A DNA stretch of 64,000 nucleotides from an uncultured Candidatus Cenarchaeum sp. GTDB taxonomy: Archaea; Thermoproteota; Nitrososphaeria; Nitrososphaerales; Nitrosopumilaceae. This document shows, piece after piece, positions 45,501 to 55,201 of this stretch. A program made the position numbers and the translations under genes. The stretch's first letter is position 1, and the number at the start of each line of letters is the position of its first letter. Below the pieces are notes generated by a model. It was not told the origin of the DNA, made no database searches, and saw only the letters and a list, made by a program, of their open reading frames with translations. The stretch is taken from assembly GCA_958295735.1 (NCBI GenBank), contig OY282369.1:3076983-3140982 (forward strand). Reading direction: 5' to 3'.

Positions 45501-45761
45501 GCTGATCCTGGCCCTGTCGGCGGCCGCCGCCGCCGCCCGGAACAGCATCGCCATCTGCTCCTTCTCGGAGGCGCCCTCCCACTCCGCGCCTGGGACGCCC
45601 ATGGCCTCGAAGATCTTCCTGTGGCTCTCGTTCCAGGAGGCCTTCCATCCCGCCGTGCCGGGCCCCCCGCCCGCTCCGGGGGCCGCCGCCCCGCCCGCTC
45701 CGGGGGCCGCCGCCCCGCCCGCTCCGGGGGCCGCCGCCCCGCCGCCGCCCGTTGACTCCAA
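42516..45761 (-). CDS. Helicase-like protein with degenerate ATPase motifs, first of tandem pair
   Basis: 1,081 aa, same architecture as the next gene: YVIQDGASANGAA for Walker A, DVVVASPEKLGLMLRHPGGR, VLAVADGARTH for DEAH, FWNLAGRAGRIDRPPIG intact. It begins with three copies of an 8-residue GAAAPGAG repeat. It also carries CGTCFGMLEAHPLPED, a counterpart of CGRCFDLMEACPVPEG in the paralogue, which could bind zinc. The TTG at 45761 is 27 nt from ctataac (45785-45791). That box overlaps the stop of the upstream 130-aa gene. Confidence 0.7.
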   Translation of the reverse strand: MESTGGGGAAAPGAGGAAAPGAGGAAAPGAGGGPGTAGWKASWNESHRKIFEAMGVPGAEWEGASEKEQMAMLFRAAAAAADRARISGAVRPGAAPRPGDAEVLHYAALFCEETLARGLRAALGGGPEGRRRDRALAEVCGTCFGMLEAHPLPEDRGAVAGHVMWMLACSYAGEMRERMGRYLAGNPRAWDVAARAAGGLNVRMMAGIYLAVLRAARGEEGDVGRAAGILERLLAEGGEGGEGGGPGAARRLATLRRLAEAARLVCAHARDGGPADVEERLDALLRRAVPRGAIAPDLDALAASLCPAFKMMARNSRRALERRAGRGAAARAGAAPEAPYPPGAAPEAPYPLRAAVLEGGLLDPARGSAVAVLPAPARIAAAGLRISRALEAAPGGVAAYVIQDGASANGAAAALRRELGPPRAAVEAAGPAPYMDGRDCELASGGIPADVVVASPEKLGLMLRHPGGRLAGSLVLAVADGARTHAGAAGLALELLLSEVKHGCPRAGVLLADSYVPDAAGLAAWLDPRHPRPIAPGSGWKPSDRAVGLLRAGGPAGPYFEPLETRAQTVGAGGRFRAGPAGPLGPPAGKRGRHALAALMAARFDPSMCMLVLGDGPGRAWRMAEEAYRILPDLEPDGGRLAARRIMEDELGAGFPLAKYLDRGIGVAHPCLPREAGGLAERLAAACRLRALFAPTGAALGMRFPVSGVIMASRLHAGAELPAREFWNLAGRAGRIDRPPIGVVGLVAASRAEAGKWAECVRRAPGGPASALPGMVRGALEGGGELDLRRLAESDAGWSVLARHVAAAAGRARGAGRAADRANIALGSTYGFGKLRRGEQGALTAAAERYAEGLGGAPRPPGLALSPGALDGAGAAPEGGGAGVPLSAAGLPALVGAARSIPEVRGRLDAAAPGLAAGGIGAVLSDWVSGRSVREIAVARFGGGGRKRVAECAAAVRGLAEAAALGAAAALRIPGPWPDPGGMDGDRKARALGLPGMLYYGVDTDEAVAMCGHGVPRRAARGVGEAYGREGRGIRGGSAGIARWLEELPDGEWRPGSGSAPGADYKEAWRMLAGAGGGEGP

Positions 45762-45790
45762 CGCCCGGGGGCCGCGGGGCTGCTCTATAA

Positions 45791-46183
45791 CTAGAGCGGC
45801 GGCCCGGATCGGGGGCGCCCCCGGGCCGGGCCCCCGCCGCGCCCGTCCAGCTCGCGCTCCAGGCTGAGCAGCATGCGCGCGACCAGCGCCGCCATCCCCG
45901 CGCTGCCGGCGAGGAACGCGCCGGCGCGCTCCAGCGCATCCCCGCCGCCGGGCCCCTCCAAATACACGTCCTCCACCGAGCCGCGGTCCGTCTCCACCAC
46001 GCAGGTTATGACGCGGCCGGCCCCGCGGGCGGCCGCGTGCCCGCGCAGCGCCACGCGCCCCACGCGGAACCCGCGCTCCCGCACGCCGCCCCCCGCGGGC
46101 ATCAGTTCCAGCTCCTCCGGCGGCCCGGGGGCCACCGTCCCGCGCGGGACCAGCGAGAACGCCGGCGGCTGGGGGGCTTCCAC
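45791..46183 (-). CDS. Hypothetical protein upstream of the helicase-like pair (130 aa)
   Basis: GTG 46183, 27 nt from ctttaagg (46207-46214). A beta-rich middle (RGFRVGRVALRGHAAARGAG, RVITCVVETDRGSVEDVYLE) and a C-terminal amphipathic helix (GMAALVARMLLSLERELDG). No membrane segment. It abuts the helicase-like pair (30 nt) and is probably functionally linked with it. No family recognised. Confidence 0.6.
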   Translation of the reverse strand: MEAPQPPAFSLVPRGTVAPGPPEELELMPAGGGVRERGFRVGRVALRGHAAARGAGRVITCVVETDRGSVEDVYLEGPGGGDALERAGAFLAGSAGMAALVARMLLSLERELDGRGGGPARGRPRSGPPL

Positions 46184-46237
46184 GCGGCGCGGGCCGCCCC
46201 TCCCCGCTTTAAGGCCTCGCCGGCGCGCGGCGGCGCC

Positions 46238-46330
46238 GGTATGAGGTCACGTACCCGTCAGTCGCAGGCGTGAAAGCGACTTTGCTGATCCAGATTCGCG
46301 CCCGAGGAGTGGGGGGTGCAGACCTCGTAC
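46238..46330 (-). repeat. Dispersed ~85 bp repeat, copy B
   Basis: On the minus strand ggtacgaggtctgcaccccc, then gcgaatctggatcagc, a tcgctttcacgcctgcgact dyad region and gacgggtacgtgacctcatacc. It is the closest relative of copy A. It sits between the divergent promoters of the 130-aa gene and deoxyhypusine synthase. Confidence 0.85.
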
Positions 46331-46377
46331 CGGCGCCGCCCCAAAACCGTTAATAGTGCGCGCGGCGCGGCCGGGGC

Positions 46378-47523
46378 GTGGCCCGATGCGCCGGGCGCGG
46401 CGGCCCCCACGAGTTCGCGGGCGACGACATACCCCACATGAGCATCGGCCCCCGCACCACCATAAGCGGGCTCGTGGACGCGTACGCGGCCACGGGGTAC
46501 AACGGCAGGCAGCTGGGCCTCGCGGCAAAGCTGTACGCCAGGATGATAGAGGAGGGCGCCACCATATGCCTCACGGTGGCCGGGGCGATGACGCCGGTGG
46601 GCTTCGGCGGCATATTCAAGTCGCTCATAGAGCGCGGCTTCGTGGACTGGATCGTGGCCACCGGGGCCAACGTGTACCACGAGGACCACTTCGCGTGGGG
46701 CCTCCCCGTCAAGCAGGGCCACGCCGGCGCGGACGACTCGGTGCTGTACGAGAAGGAGATAGTCAGGATCCGCGACGTCTACATAAAGTTCTACGAGACG
46801 CTCGAGGCCGAGGACCAGATAGTGCAGAGGGCGTTCAGGGACGAGCTGCACGGCGAGCCGTTCACCAGCGCCAAGTTCTGCAACGTGCTGGGCAGGGTGG
46901 CCCACGAGAGGGCTCCGCATCCGGAGCGCAGCTTCGTGGCCTCCGCGTACCGGCACGACGTGCCCGTGTACGTCTCCACCCTCAAGGACTCGTCGCTCGC
47001 GCTCAACCTGGCCGTCCACAGGCTGCGCGGCAAGACGTACAGCCTGGACTTCGTCCGCGAGGTGCTGGAGCAGGGCGCCATCGTGCACGCGGCCGAGCGC
47101 TCGGGGATAGTGGAGCTGGGCGGCGGCGTCCCCAAGAACACGGCGCAGCAGACCGGCCCCCTGCTGGACCAGATACTGAGGCGCGGCCACGGCGGGCAGG
47201 ACTACATCATACAGATAACCGACGCGCGCCCCGACACGGGGGGCCTGTCGGGCGCCACGCTGCAAGAGGGGAAGAGCTGGGGCAAGGTGCGGGACGCGCG
47301 CGAGGGGCTGGTCACCGTCTACGCCGACTCCACCGTCGCGTTCCCCATACTGGCCCTCTACGCCATGAGCAACCAGAAGCGCCGGAGGCCCAAGAGGCTG
47401 TACCGCAGGCTGGGCTCGCTGTACGAGGGCCTCAAGGCGGATTATTTCGGCAAGCCCGACCGGTTCTACGACACGCTGGACGACGCGTACAGGCCGAGGG
47501 GCGGGGGGCCGCGCCGGGCCTAG
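46378..47523 (+). CDS. dys: Deoxyhypusine synthase
   Basis: 381 aa. NAD-binding and active-site regions are visible: TICLTVAGAMTPVGFGG, IVATGANVYHEDH, AIVHAAERSGIVELGGGVPK, and LQEGKSWGKVRDAREGLVTV with the catalytic Lys in SWGK. It attaches the aminobutyl group of spermidine to a lysine of archaeal IF5A. The GTG at 46378 is 26 nt from gttaatag (46349-46356); an internal ATG at 46438 would lose the N-terminal strand. Normal length. Confidence 0.93.
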   Translation: MARCAGRGGPHEFAGDDIPHMSIGPRTTISGLVDAYAATGYNGRQLGLAAKLYARMIEEGATICLTVAGAMTPVGFGGIFKSLIERGFVDWIVATGANVYHEDHFAWGLPVKQGHAGADDSVLYEKEIVRIRDVYIKFYETLEAEDQIVQRAFRDELHGEPFTSAKFCNVLGRVAHERAPHPERSFVASAYRHDVPVYVSTLKDSSLALNLAVHRLRGKTYSLDFVREVLEQGAIVHAAERSGIVELGGGVPKNTAQQTGPLLDQILRRGHGGQDYIIQITDARPDTGGLSGATLQEGKSWGKVRDAREGLVTVYADSTVAFPILALYAMSNQKRRRPKRLYRRLGSLYEGLKADYFGKPDRFYDTLDDAYRPRGGGPRRA

Positions 47524-47550
47524 GCCGGGGCGCGGATGCCTCTCCCGGCG

Positions 47551-47763
47551 CTAGGGCCTGTCGTACCTGGCGCGCTCTAGCGACCGGTCGCCCTTGGTCT
47601 CCTTTTTCCACTCCTTGTAGTGCTCCCTGCACAGGACTGCCTTCTTGGCCGAGGATGCCACCTCCAGCCCCGCCTCCTCCACCTTCCTGGTGTTGAGGGA
47701 GCGGATCCCCTCGTTCCCGCACCCCGCTATCCCGCAGGCGGCGCCCTTCGCCACTATTCCCAT
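47551..47763 (-). CDS. Small hypothetical protein (70 aa), possible zinc binding
   Basis: MGIVAKGAACGIAGCGNEGI, then SLNTRKVEEAGLEVASSAKK, VLCREHYKEWKKETKGD. Cysteines in ACGIAGC and LCREH could bind one zinc. The ATG at 47763 is 26 nt from tatttata (47785-47792). Convergent with deoxyhypusine synthase. Probably a conserved archaeal small protein, function unknown. Confidence 0.65.
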   Translation of the reverse strand: MGIVAKGAACGIAGCGNEGIRSLNTRKVEEAGLEVASSAKKAVLCREHYKEWKKETKGDRSLERARYDRP

Positions 47764-47810
47764 GCGGGGCGGGGGGCGGCGCGCTATTTATAGATGAAAC
47801 CGCAGGGCGG

Positions 47811-47904
47811 GTACGAGGTCGGCAACCCCCGCTACTCAGGCGCGAATCCAGATCAGCGAAGGCGTTTTCACGCCTGCAATTGGCGGGTACGTGACCCCAT
47901 ACCA
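47811..47904 (+). repeat. Dispersed ~85 bp repeat, copy A
   Basis: ggtacgaggtcggcaacccc, gcgaatccagatcagcgaag, the dyad aggcgttttcacgcct, then tggcgggtacgtgaccccat. Located just beyond the promoter of the 70-aa gene and oriented away from it. Confidence 0.85.
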
Positions 47905-48540
47905 AGTCGGCCTCGCCGGCGGCGCGGGCCGCGTTCCGTCCCGAACCGGCCGGGGCGCTCGCCCGCCGCGCGGTCCGCCACGCCCGCCGGCGCCGCGCAT
48001 GACTCCGCGGCGGTGGGCATCACCGCCGCCCCCAGCCAGGACGGCTTTGGCGCGTTCTCTAGGAACGCCGCCGAGAGCGGCGCCTCGCGCGCCGCCGGCG
48101 CCAGCCTGCGCGGCCGTACGGCCGCCCCGGCCGCCGTCGACATGGGCCTCCCGCCGTGCCGGTCGGCCGCCGCCGGGGACGCCTTTGCTGCACGAGGCCG
48201 CCGCCATGCCGCCCGCGGGGGATGTTCCGCCGGAGACTGGCGCCGCCGAAGTCGCCGCGCATCGCGCCGGCCGGCGGCCGCGCGCACCATAAATCCCGCC
48301 GCGTTTTCGCAACCGCGGTCGAAGTCGTCCCCGCCGCCACGGATCCGCGCCCGGCGGAAGGGCGGAGGCGTCCCCGGAGCCCGAGGCCGCGGCCGCCGGG
48401 CAAATCGCCTCAAGAGCGCGGGCCCATGCCAGAACGGCCGCGATCCCGCCCAACGCCTCCCCGGCCCGCCAAACTTTGCGTTTCCTAGAATTCACGGCCC
48501 AGAAACGGCGTGCCGGGCGGCCGACTCTTGCGTTAACCGG
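47905..48540. other. GC-rich DNA without a supported gene
   Basis: Long open frames on both strands are Ala/Arg/Pro-rich and mutually overlapping; none has a promoter box at the usual distance. Confidence 0.5.
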
Positions 48541-48551
48541 CCCGAACCAAA

Positions 48552-48630
48552 CATTCATATAAGCAGGAAGGAAAGCCCGTCCAGATAATGCGGATTAGTT
48601 CTCTCTAGTTCTCTCTAGTTCTCTCTTACA
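48552..48630 (+). promoter_or_regulatory. Orphan promoter and 10-bp direct repeats
   Basis: TATA-like cattcatataagc (48552-48564) is followed 27 nt later by an ATG (48589) that opens only a six-codon frame before TAG. The stop falls in three tandem copies of tagttctctc (about 48597-48626). Possibly the start of a non-coding RNA or of a lost gene. Confidence 0.4.
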
Positions 48631-49138
48631 CAAGCACAATCTTCTCGCCGCCCCGCTTTCGGGCCGCAATTCCCACAATGCCGATCCGGCGCAAGGCCCT
48701 CTCCCAAACAACCCACGCGGGCGCGCCCAGAGTCACTGGAATCCAGACCAAAGCGGACGCTCCGCGGCGGGGCGGCCGGCCGACCGGCGCCCCGGCGATC
48801 CGCCACCTGCTGACGTCCCCAGCGCCTACGAAAGCCGCGAGCCCACCAGCGGGCCACATGCGCGAATCGGCAGGATGCGGGACCGCGGCGCGACCCGGCA
48901 CGCAGGCAGCTGCGGGGGAATCAGCAGGATCTCGCGCGGGTTGCCGCATCACCGGCCCGTCTGCACAAGCACGGGAGGAGGGCAGCGGGGCCGACGCCGG
49001 AGCCCAAAGCTGCGGCCGCGGAACAAATCGCTTCAAAAGCTCAAGATCTTGCGAACTGCTGCCTGCTGCTGCGTTAGGCAGCAAGCGCTTGACGCGGCTT
49101 TCGATTCCGCCCCTCCACGATCCCGATAGTGTGTACGG
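48631..49138. other. Intergenic region upstream of the type ISP gene
   Basis: Lower GC than most of the window. No frame reads as a protein. The promoter of the downstream gene is not obvious. Confidence 0.45.
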
Positions 49139-51781
49139 ATGTACGCCCCCAAGCCCAAGACGTTCGACGACGTGCTGGCCAGCATGAGATCGGAGTCGAA
49201 GAGCACGGGGGAACTGGGGGCCAGGTTCGAGCGCATCATCGTCGACGTGCTCAACAACGACTCGCTGTACAGGAACCGGTTCGATAGGGTGTGGGTGTGG
49301 AGGGACTGGGCCAAAAAAAGCGGGATTTCGAAAAGGTTGGGGACGGGGCAAGACCTGGGAATAGACATAGTGGCGCGCGAGCGGGTCGGCGGGGATCTCT
49401 GCGCGATACAGTGCAAGTGCTACGCGGACGACAACGCGCTGGACATGGGGCCGGTCAACAGCTTCGTGTCCGCCGGGACCGCCTACGGGATGAAGAACTA
49501 CATTCTGGCCTGCACAGGGCCGATAAACAGGAACGCGCTGGCAAAACTGCGGGGCGCAAAGTGCCAGATAATCACGAAAGACGACCTGAGGTACAGGTTC
49601 GACTGGAGCGCGTACCCGAGAAAGATCGTCCGGCCCCAGCCGAAAAAGCTGCGCGGCTACCAGCAGAGCGCCGCCGCCGACGTCATTAGCGGGTTCCGCG
49701 GGAACGACCGCGGCAAGCTGACCATGGCCTGCGGCACCGGCAAGACCCTGGTGGCGCTGCACGTGGCCGAAAAGCTGGCGGGCAGGGGGGGCACGGTCCT
49801 GTACCTGGTCCCGTCCATATCCCTCATACTGCAGAGCATGCGGGAGTGGTCCGACAACGCCAACATGCCCCACTACTACATGGCGGTCTGCTCCGACAAG
49901 AGTGTCAGGAACGCGGAGCAGGGGACGCTGACCGAGCTGGAGGCGCCCGCATCCACGGATCCCGGGGCCCTCAAGGAGCGGGCCAGCCGGATGAGGAAAG
50001 ATGCGCTCAACGTGGTATTCTCCACGTACCATTCCATAGAGGTCGTCGAGAAGGCCATGAAGGGCAGGAAACTGGACGTGGTATTCTGCGACGAGGCCCA
50101 CCGGACCACCGGCGTCGACGAGCCCGGGTTCGAGTCGTACTACACGCGGGTGCACTATAACAAGAACATCAAGGCCGCGAGGCGGCTCTACATGACGGCC
50201 ACCCCGCGGATATACACGGACAGGGTCAAGGGCAAGGCGCAGGAGCAGCAAAAAGTGGTGCTCTCGATGGACGACGACGCGTACGGCCCGGAGTTCCACA
50301 ACCTGTCGTTCTACGACGCGGTGCACAAGTACAAGGCCCTGTGCGACTTCAAGGTGAGGGTCGCCGTGATGGACGGCGACACCATGGACGGGCTCGTGCA
50401 GCAGGCGCAGGCCGGGGACGAGGCCATGTTGCCCCTGGACGAAAAGACGCTAATGGCCTCGGTCTGGCACGCGCTAGAGCATCCCGGCAAGGACGACACC
50501 AAGGGCCTGCTGCAGAGGGTCATCATGTTCTGCGACATGATAAACTCGTCGAAGATAGTGGCCGGCGAGGAGATAACCTACGGGCCAGACGTGCGGGACG
50601 ATCCGGCACAGCTGGAAGAGGCGCGGCAGACAGACTCGCAACGATCGTTCAAAAAGATAGTGGCGCACGTAAAAAACGTCACCGGCAGCAGGAGCAGGAG
50701 CGAGGCAGACGTGCACCACGTCGACGGGGGGGACAGCGCGCAGGACAGGCGCGCCGAGCTGGAGTGGCTCAAGGTCAGCGGCGACGAGCCGGACACGTGC
50801 AGGATACTCTCCAATGCAAGGTGCCTTTCGGAGGGAGTCGACGTCCCCGCCCTCGACGGCGTCGTGTTCATGAACCCCCGCAAGTCGGTAGTCGACGTCG
50901 TGCAGGCCGTCGGGCGCGTCATGCGCAAGTCACCGGGCAAGGAGTACGGGTATGTGATACTGCCGGTAGCGATACCCGCCGGGGTAGACATCGGGGAAGC
51001 GCTCGACGACAACAGGTACTTCAAGGTGGTCTGGCAGGTGCTCAACGCGCTCCGCTCGCACGACCCCAAGCTCGCCAGCGAGATAAACAGGCTGATCCTC
51101 AGCGGGTCACACACCTCTAGCGACGTCACCAACCGCATAATCATCCGGCATGCCTACAGCCACGGGCTCAGGTCACTCGAGATGCCCGAGCCCAAGATGA
51201 TCAACGGCATAGCGTCCCAACTCGTCCGGAAGGTGGGCGACATCAACTACTACGACAAGTACGGGCAAAGTTTGGGATCCACAGCGCGGACCATCGAGGC
51301 CCGCGTGCGCAACCGCATGGAGGCCAACACGGAAGCGCACGACGAGATCAAGCGGCTACATGCGGACCTCAGGGAGATGGTCGGCGACTCCGTCACGCTG
51401 GACAGCACGGTGCAGGTAGTCGCCCAGCACACGGTCCTCGCGAAAGTCTTCGACCACCTATTTTCGGGCCAGTTTACGACTCATAATCCGGTCGCAAAGG
51501 TGCTTGACACGGTGACCAAAAAAATCGGCATGCGAGAAGAGTTGGACAGCCTAAAGGGATTCTACGAGGATGTCGGCCGCGAGCTTGACCAGATAAAGAC
51601 GAGGGAGACGCGGCAGAGCTTCATCAAGAAGATATACGGCAACTTTTTGGAAAGCGCCGACAAAAAAGGGGCCGAGCGGCACGGCGTGGTCTACACGCCG
51701 ATCGAAGTAATCGACTTTATCATACACAGTGTGGAGCACTTGCTGAAAAGGCATTTTGGCGTAAGCCTCAACGACATAGTA
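49139..51781 (+). pseudogene. Type ISP restriction-modification enzyme, N-terminal part (interrupted)
   Basis: ATG 49139. An Mrr-like PD-(D/E)xK nuclease comes first (QDLGIDIVARERVGGDLCAI, QCKCYADD near residue 100), then a helicase with MACGTGKTLVALHVAE (Walker A), VVFCDEAHRTTG (DEAH), LYMTATPR (motif III) and VVQAVGRVMRKSPGKEYG (motif VI), then a helical coupler. The last recognisable piece is GVVYTPIEVIDFIIHSVEHL, the entry to the methyltransferase domain. The chain is then cut by an IS630 element. Intact homologues are single-chain translocating restriction-modification proteins. The nuclease-helicase part could still be made without methylase; 9 extra codons follow the junction. Confidence 0.85.
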
Positions 51782-53085
51782 ATCATGTTTGAAAAACGAA
51801 TTTCCTGACAACCCTTCGCCGGCGCGCGCGGCGGCCGCCGGTCAGGCGCGCGACGGCAACAAACCGGGCGCGGGGGCCGGGGGCGGATCGGCTTTTCCGC
51901 CCGTCGCGCGGCTCGAAACGGCCCGCGGCGCCGCGGGGAGGAGCATGGTCAGCATGCAGGTAGTCGAACGTCTTGACTGGCGCGATCTCCTTCTTGCGGA
52001 ACATCGCGCGCACGGATCTCGTCATATCGTTGACCGACTTGTAGATCTTGTTGGAAAGCGTGCGCTTGATCACCATCCACTGCACCTCGACGGGGTTCAG
52101 CTCCGGGGTGTACGGCGGCAGGTACTCCAGGACTATCTCCCCGTTGCGGGATTCCAGGAACTTTTTGACCTTCGCGGACTTGTGGTACGAGGCGTTGTCG
52201 ACGAATATCAGCACCTTGCCGAATCTCTTGTGGACGCGCTTCAAAAAGTCGACATAGTTGTCGGCGTTCGGCTTGTCGTAGAACGCGTAGAAGAACGCGC
52301 CGACGGCCAGGACCCCGAAGATGTGCTTCCCCTCCCGCGTCAGGTATGACCGGGAGACGGCGCGCCTGGAGCGCCAGTACCACCCGTATCCTGGCCTGTT
52401 CTGGGCGTTCTGGAGGCCGGCCTCGTCTCCCGCCAACGCCGTGAAGCCCTTCTCTGCCATTTCGTTCACGAGCCGCTTCGCGTTCTCCTTGAACTCCTCC
52501 TGCTTCTTCTTGGAAGCCGCCCCTGGGTTCTTCGGGCGCCCCTTCTTCCACGAGAATCCCAGCCTCGTGACGAGGCACTGCATCCCTATCTGGGTGTACT
52601 CCGCGCCGAACTTCTTCTTGACGTGCATGCGGGCGAGGTTGGCATTCCACGCGCCGGACTCGAACCCGGACTGTCCTGGGTCCTTCTTGAGATCCGCCAC
52701 GAGTTGTTTTAGCTGATCCTCGTCCAGGAAGCACTCCCGGCCGCGCCCCTCGCGCTCGTGCCTGGCGCGTATGCCCTCTTCCTGGGCGCGCTCTATCCAG
52801 TTGTATATTGTGGACGGGGCCCGCTTCAGGTTGTGCGCGATGTCTTCCAGCGCCATGCACTCCTTCCTGTACATGTACGCGCGCAGTCTGTCGCGCTTCC
52901 TGACGTTCTTCTCCTCTTTGTAGAGCTTTTCCAGGTATTTCATGCTGGTGTTCGGCAGGAACTCTCGTCCCGCCTTCGCCTTGAGGGGATTCGTTCGCGC
53001 CATCGCCGTCCATGGGGTGGGAGGGGGGGTTAATGTGTACTAATAGCCAAAAAGAATCGACAAGTCACTCATTTTTAATTCACGA
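51782..53085 (-). mobile_element. IS630-family insertion sequence
   Basis: About 1.3 kb carrying one transposase on the minus strand. The ends atcatgtttgaaaaacga (left) and, inverted, tcgtgaattaaaaatgag (right) are imperfect inverted repeats, each next to a TA dinucleotide, as expected for IS630/Tc1-type insertion. It lies in the type ISP gene. Removing it with a single TA leaves the two parts out of frame, so either the junction is misjudged by a base or a further indel exists. Confidence 0.75.
51783..53003 (-). CDS. IS630-family transposase
   Basis: 406 aa. N-terminal helix-turn-helix (MALEDIAHNLKRAPSTIYNW). DDE residues in ALAGDEAGLQNAQN, VLIFVDNASYHKSAKVKKFL and LPPYTPELNPVEVQW (the final acidic residue in NPVE). 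The reading frame is intact, so the element may be active. About 60 Arg-rich residues after DYLHADH extend to the element end and are probably not part of the functional fold. Confidence 0.93.
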   Translation of the reverse strand: MARTNPLKAKAGREFLPNTSMKYLEKLYKEEKNVRKRDRLRAYMYRKECMALEDIAHNLKRAPSTIYNWIERAQEEGIRARHEREGRGRECFLDEDQLKQLVADLKKDPGQSGFESGAWNANLARMHVKKKFGAEYTQIGMQCLVTRLGFSWKKGRPKNPGAASKKKQEEFKENAKRLVNEMAEKGFTALAGDEAGLQNAQNRPGYGWYWRSRRAVSRSYLTREGKHIFGVLAVGAFFYAFYDKPNADNYVDFLKRVHKRFGKVLIFVDNASYHKSAKVKKFLESRNGEIVLEYLPPYTPELNPVEVQWMVIKRTLSNKIYKSVNDMTRSVRAMFRKKEIAPVKTFDYLHADHAPPRGAAGRFEPRDGRKSRSAPGPRARFVAVARLTGGRRARRRRVVRKFVFQT

Positions 53086-53087
53086 TA

Positions 53088-55201
53088 TCTACAGGCCCGT
53101 CAAGATACTTGACCCGTTCACCGGGACGGGCACATTCCTGACCCGGTTGCTCGAATCAGACTTGATAACAAGCAACATGTATGAAAAGTACACAAAAGAC
53201 ATGTTTGCCGCCGAGTTGATGCTGCTCGCATACTATATCTCTACTGTCAACATCGAGACTACGTATTCCAGTCTGCGCCGGGGCAACAGATACGTCCCGT
53301 TCGCAGGGATCAGCTACACGGACACGCTCCGCATAAACCCGCGGTACCGCGAGGGTGCCGAGCACCGAAAGGAGCAGGCAAGGCTGGACAGCCAGTTCCG
53401 GGCCGCCCACGAGCGGATCATGGCGCAACGCGGCTCGCATGTGCACGTGATCGTGGGCAATCCACCATATTCGGCCGGACAGAGCAACTACAACGACCAG
53501 AACCAGAACATCCAGTATCCCGACTTGGATGCTAGGATAAAGCACACGTACCTAAAAAGAAGCAACACGGCCAACAAGGTATCCTTGTATGACTCGTACA
53601 TCAGATCTCTTCGCTGGGTCAGTGACAGAATCGGCGATTCTGGCATAGTGGCGCTGATCACCAACGCTGGGTTTTTGAGGTCAGAGGCGGGGGCTGGGAT
53701 TCGAGCGTCACTGGAAGAGGAATTCAGCGAGATCTGGTGCTTTGACTTGAGAGGGAAGAAAGGCGTGGAAGGAGATGGAAGAAACATATTCGAATATGTG
53801 GGGAAAAGTACGGGCGGAACTACAGTCGGCACTGTGATTGTATTATTTGTAAAAAACCCCCCGAAACAAACACGTGTTATCAAATATGCCAAATTAGAAC
53901 CAGAACATTATTCAGGACAGGATAAACGAGATCGCGTAAAAGAATTAAAGTCCATAGTGGGTATTGATAATTGGATAAAAATTACACCCGACAATCACCA
54001 CGACTGGCTAGATCAGCGTGGCGGCGACTTCGCAAAGTACGCCGCGATTGGAGACGCAGACACCAAGGCAGGCAAGAAAAGCGTAGCAGTCTTTAGAACG
54101 TATTCTAGAGGGGTTGCGACAGCACGCGACGCGTGGGTGTACAATTCTGATGTTGGCAGGCTTGCAGACAACATGAAGCGCCACATTGACTACTGCAACA
54201 AGCAGAATCCAAACAATCCCACACTCGATCCAAAGCAAGCTAAATGGTCCGGCACGCTGTCGAAACGGCTACGCACAAAATCGTCCTTTTCTGGAGCCAA
54301 GATCCGCTTTGCGTTGTACAGGCCGTTTTTTAAGCAACGCTTGTACTTCGACCGTGTTTACAACGAAGCGCTTTACAGGATACCAAAACTATTCCCGTAC
54401 GAGAATACACGAAACATCACCATCTGCGTGCCGTACAAGTTTACCGGAGAATTCTATACATTTATCACCGACATAACGCCTGATCTTGAAGTTGTTCATC
54501 ATAGCCAGTGCTTTTCCCTGCATGCCCACAGTGGCAAAGAGTGGAAAGACAACATCACGGATTCGGCGTTAGCGGAGTACCGCAGTCACTACAACGATCC
54601 TGTAATCACAAAGCTGAATATTTTCTACTATATCTACGGCATCTTGCATCATCCAGGATACCGGAAAAAATTCGCCAACAACCTGACGCGCGAGCTACCT
54701 CGGATCCCCCCGGCGCCGGACTTTGCGGCGTTCCGCAATGCGGGCAAAAATCTCGCCGATCTCCACTTGAACTTTGAAACTTGCAAGAGGCATTCCTTGG
54801 GTGCCCCGAGGTTCCGGCCCAAGAAATTCTCAAAGCTTTCGTTCGGCTCCTGCAAGAATCCTGACACCGGCAGGAAGGACCGAAACACGACGGTACTGCG
54901 CGCCGACGGTGCTGTCATCTTTGACAAGATACCGCGAACTACGTACAAAGTCAACGGCCGGACGCCTCTGGAGTGGGTCGTAGACAGGTACAAGATAACC
55001 ACCAACATGGAGAGCGGCATCACAAACGACCCGTGCGCCGGCACCGACATCATCGCGGTGATTGAGCGGGCGGTTCACGTCGGCCTCGAGTCGGAGCGCA
55101 TAATCAGGACGCTCCCCAAAGAATTCGAGCCGGGATCGGACTGGGCGCCATCGGAGATGGGCCTTGCGAGGTTTACGGACGGCGATACTCTCTACCAGTA
55201 G
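53088..55201 (+). pseudogene. Type ISP restriction-modification enzyme, C-terminal part (interrupted)
   Basis: Continues with the methyltransferase: KILDPFTGTGTFLTRLLES (SAM-binding motif I), HVIVGNPPYSAGQSNYNDQ (motif IV NPPY), then a long C-terminal target-recognition region ending at 55201. Motif I precedes NPPY (gamma-type order), as in type I/ISP enzymes. No start codon of its own with a promoter is evident; an open frame leads in from the insertion sequence. Codon use is clearly more AT-rich than the core genes, which suggests horizontal transfer. Confidence 0.85.

Noticed and set aside
39280-46183. Hachiman-type defence (small protein plus helicase)
   Set aside because: The 130-aa protein lacks a recognisable DUF1837 nuclease core, both helicase-like proteins lack ATPase motifs, and the number of genes differs.
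46238-47904. Repeats A and B as C/D-box or tRNA-like RNA
   Set aside because: gatcagc near the core is not a proper C or D box, and no cloverleaf can be drawn. The T-arm-like gcgaatcc is not paired.
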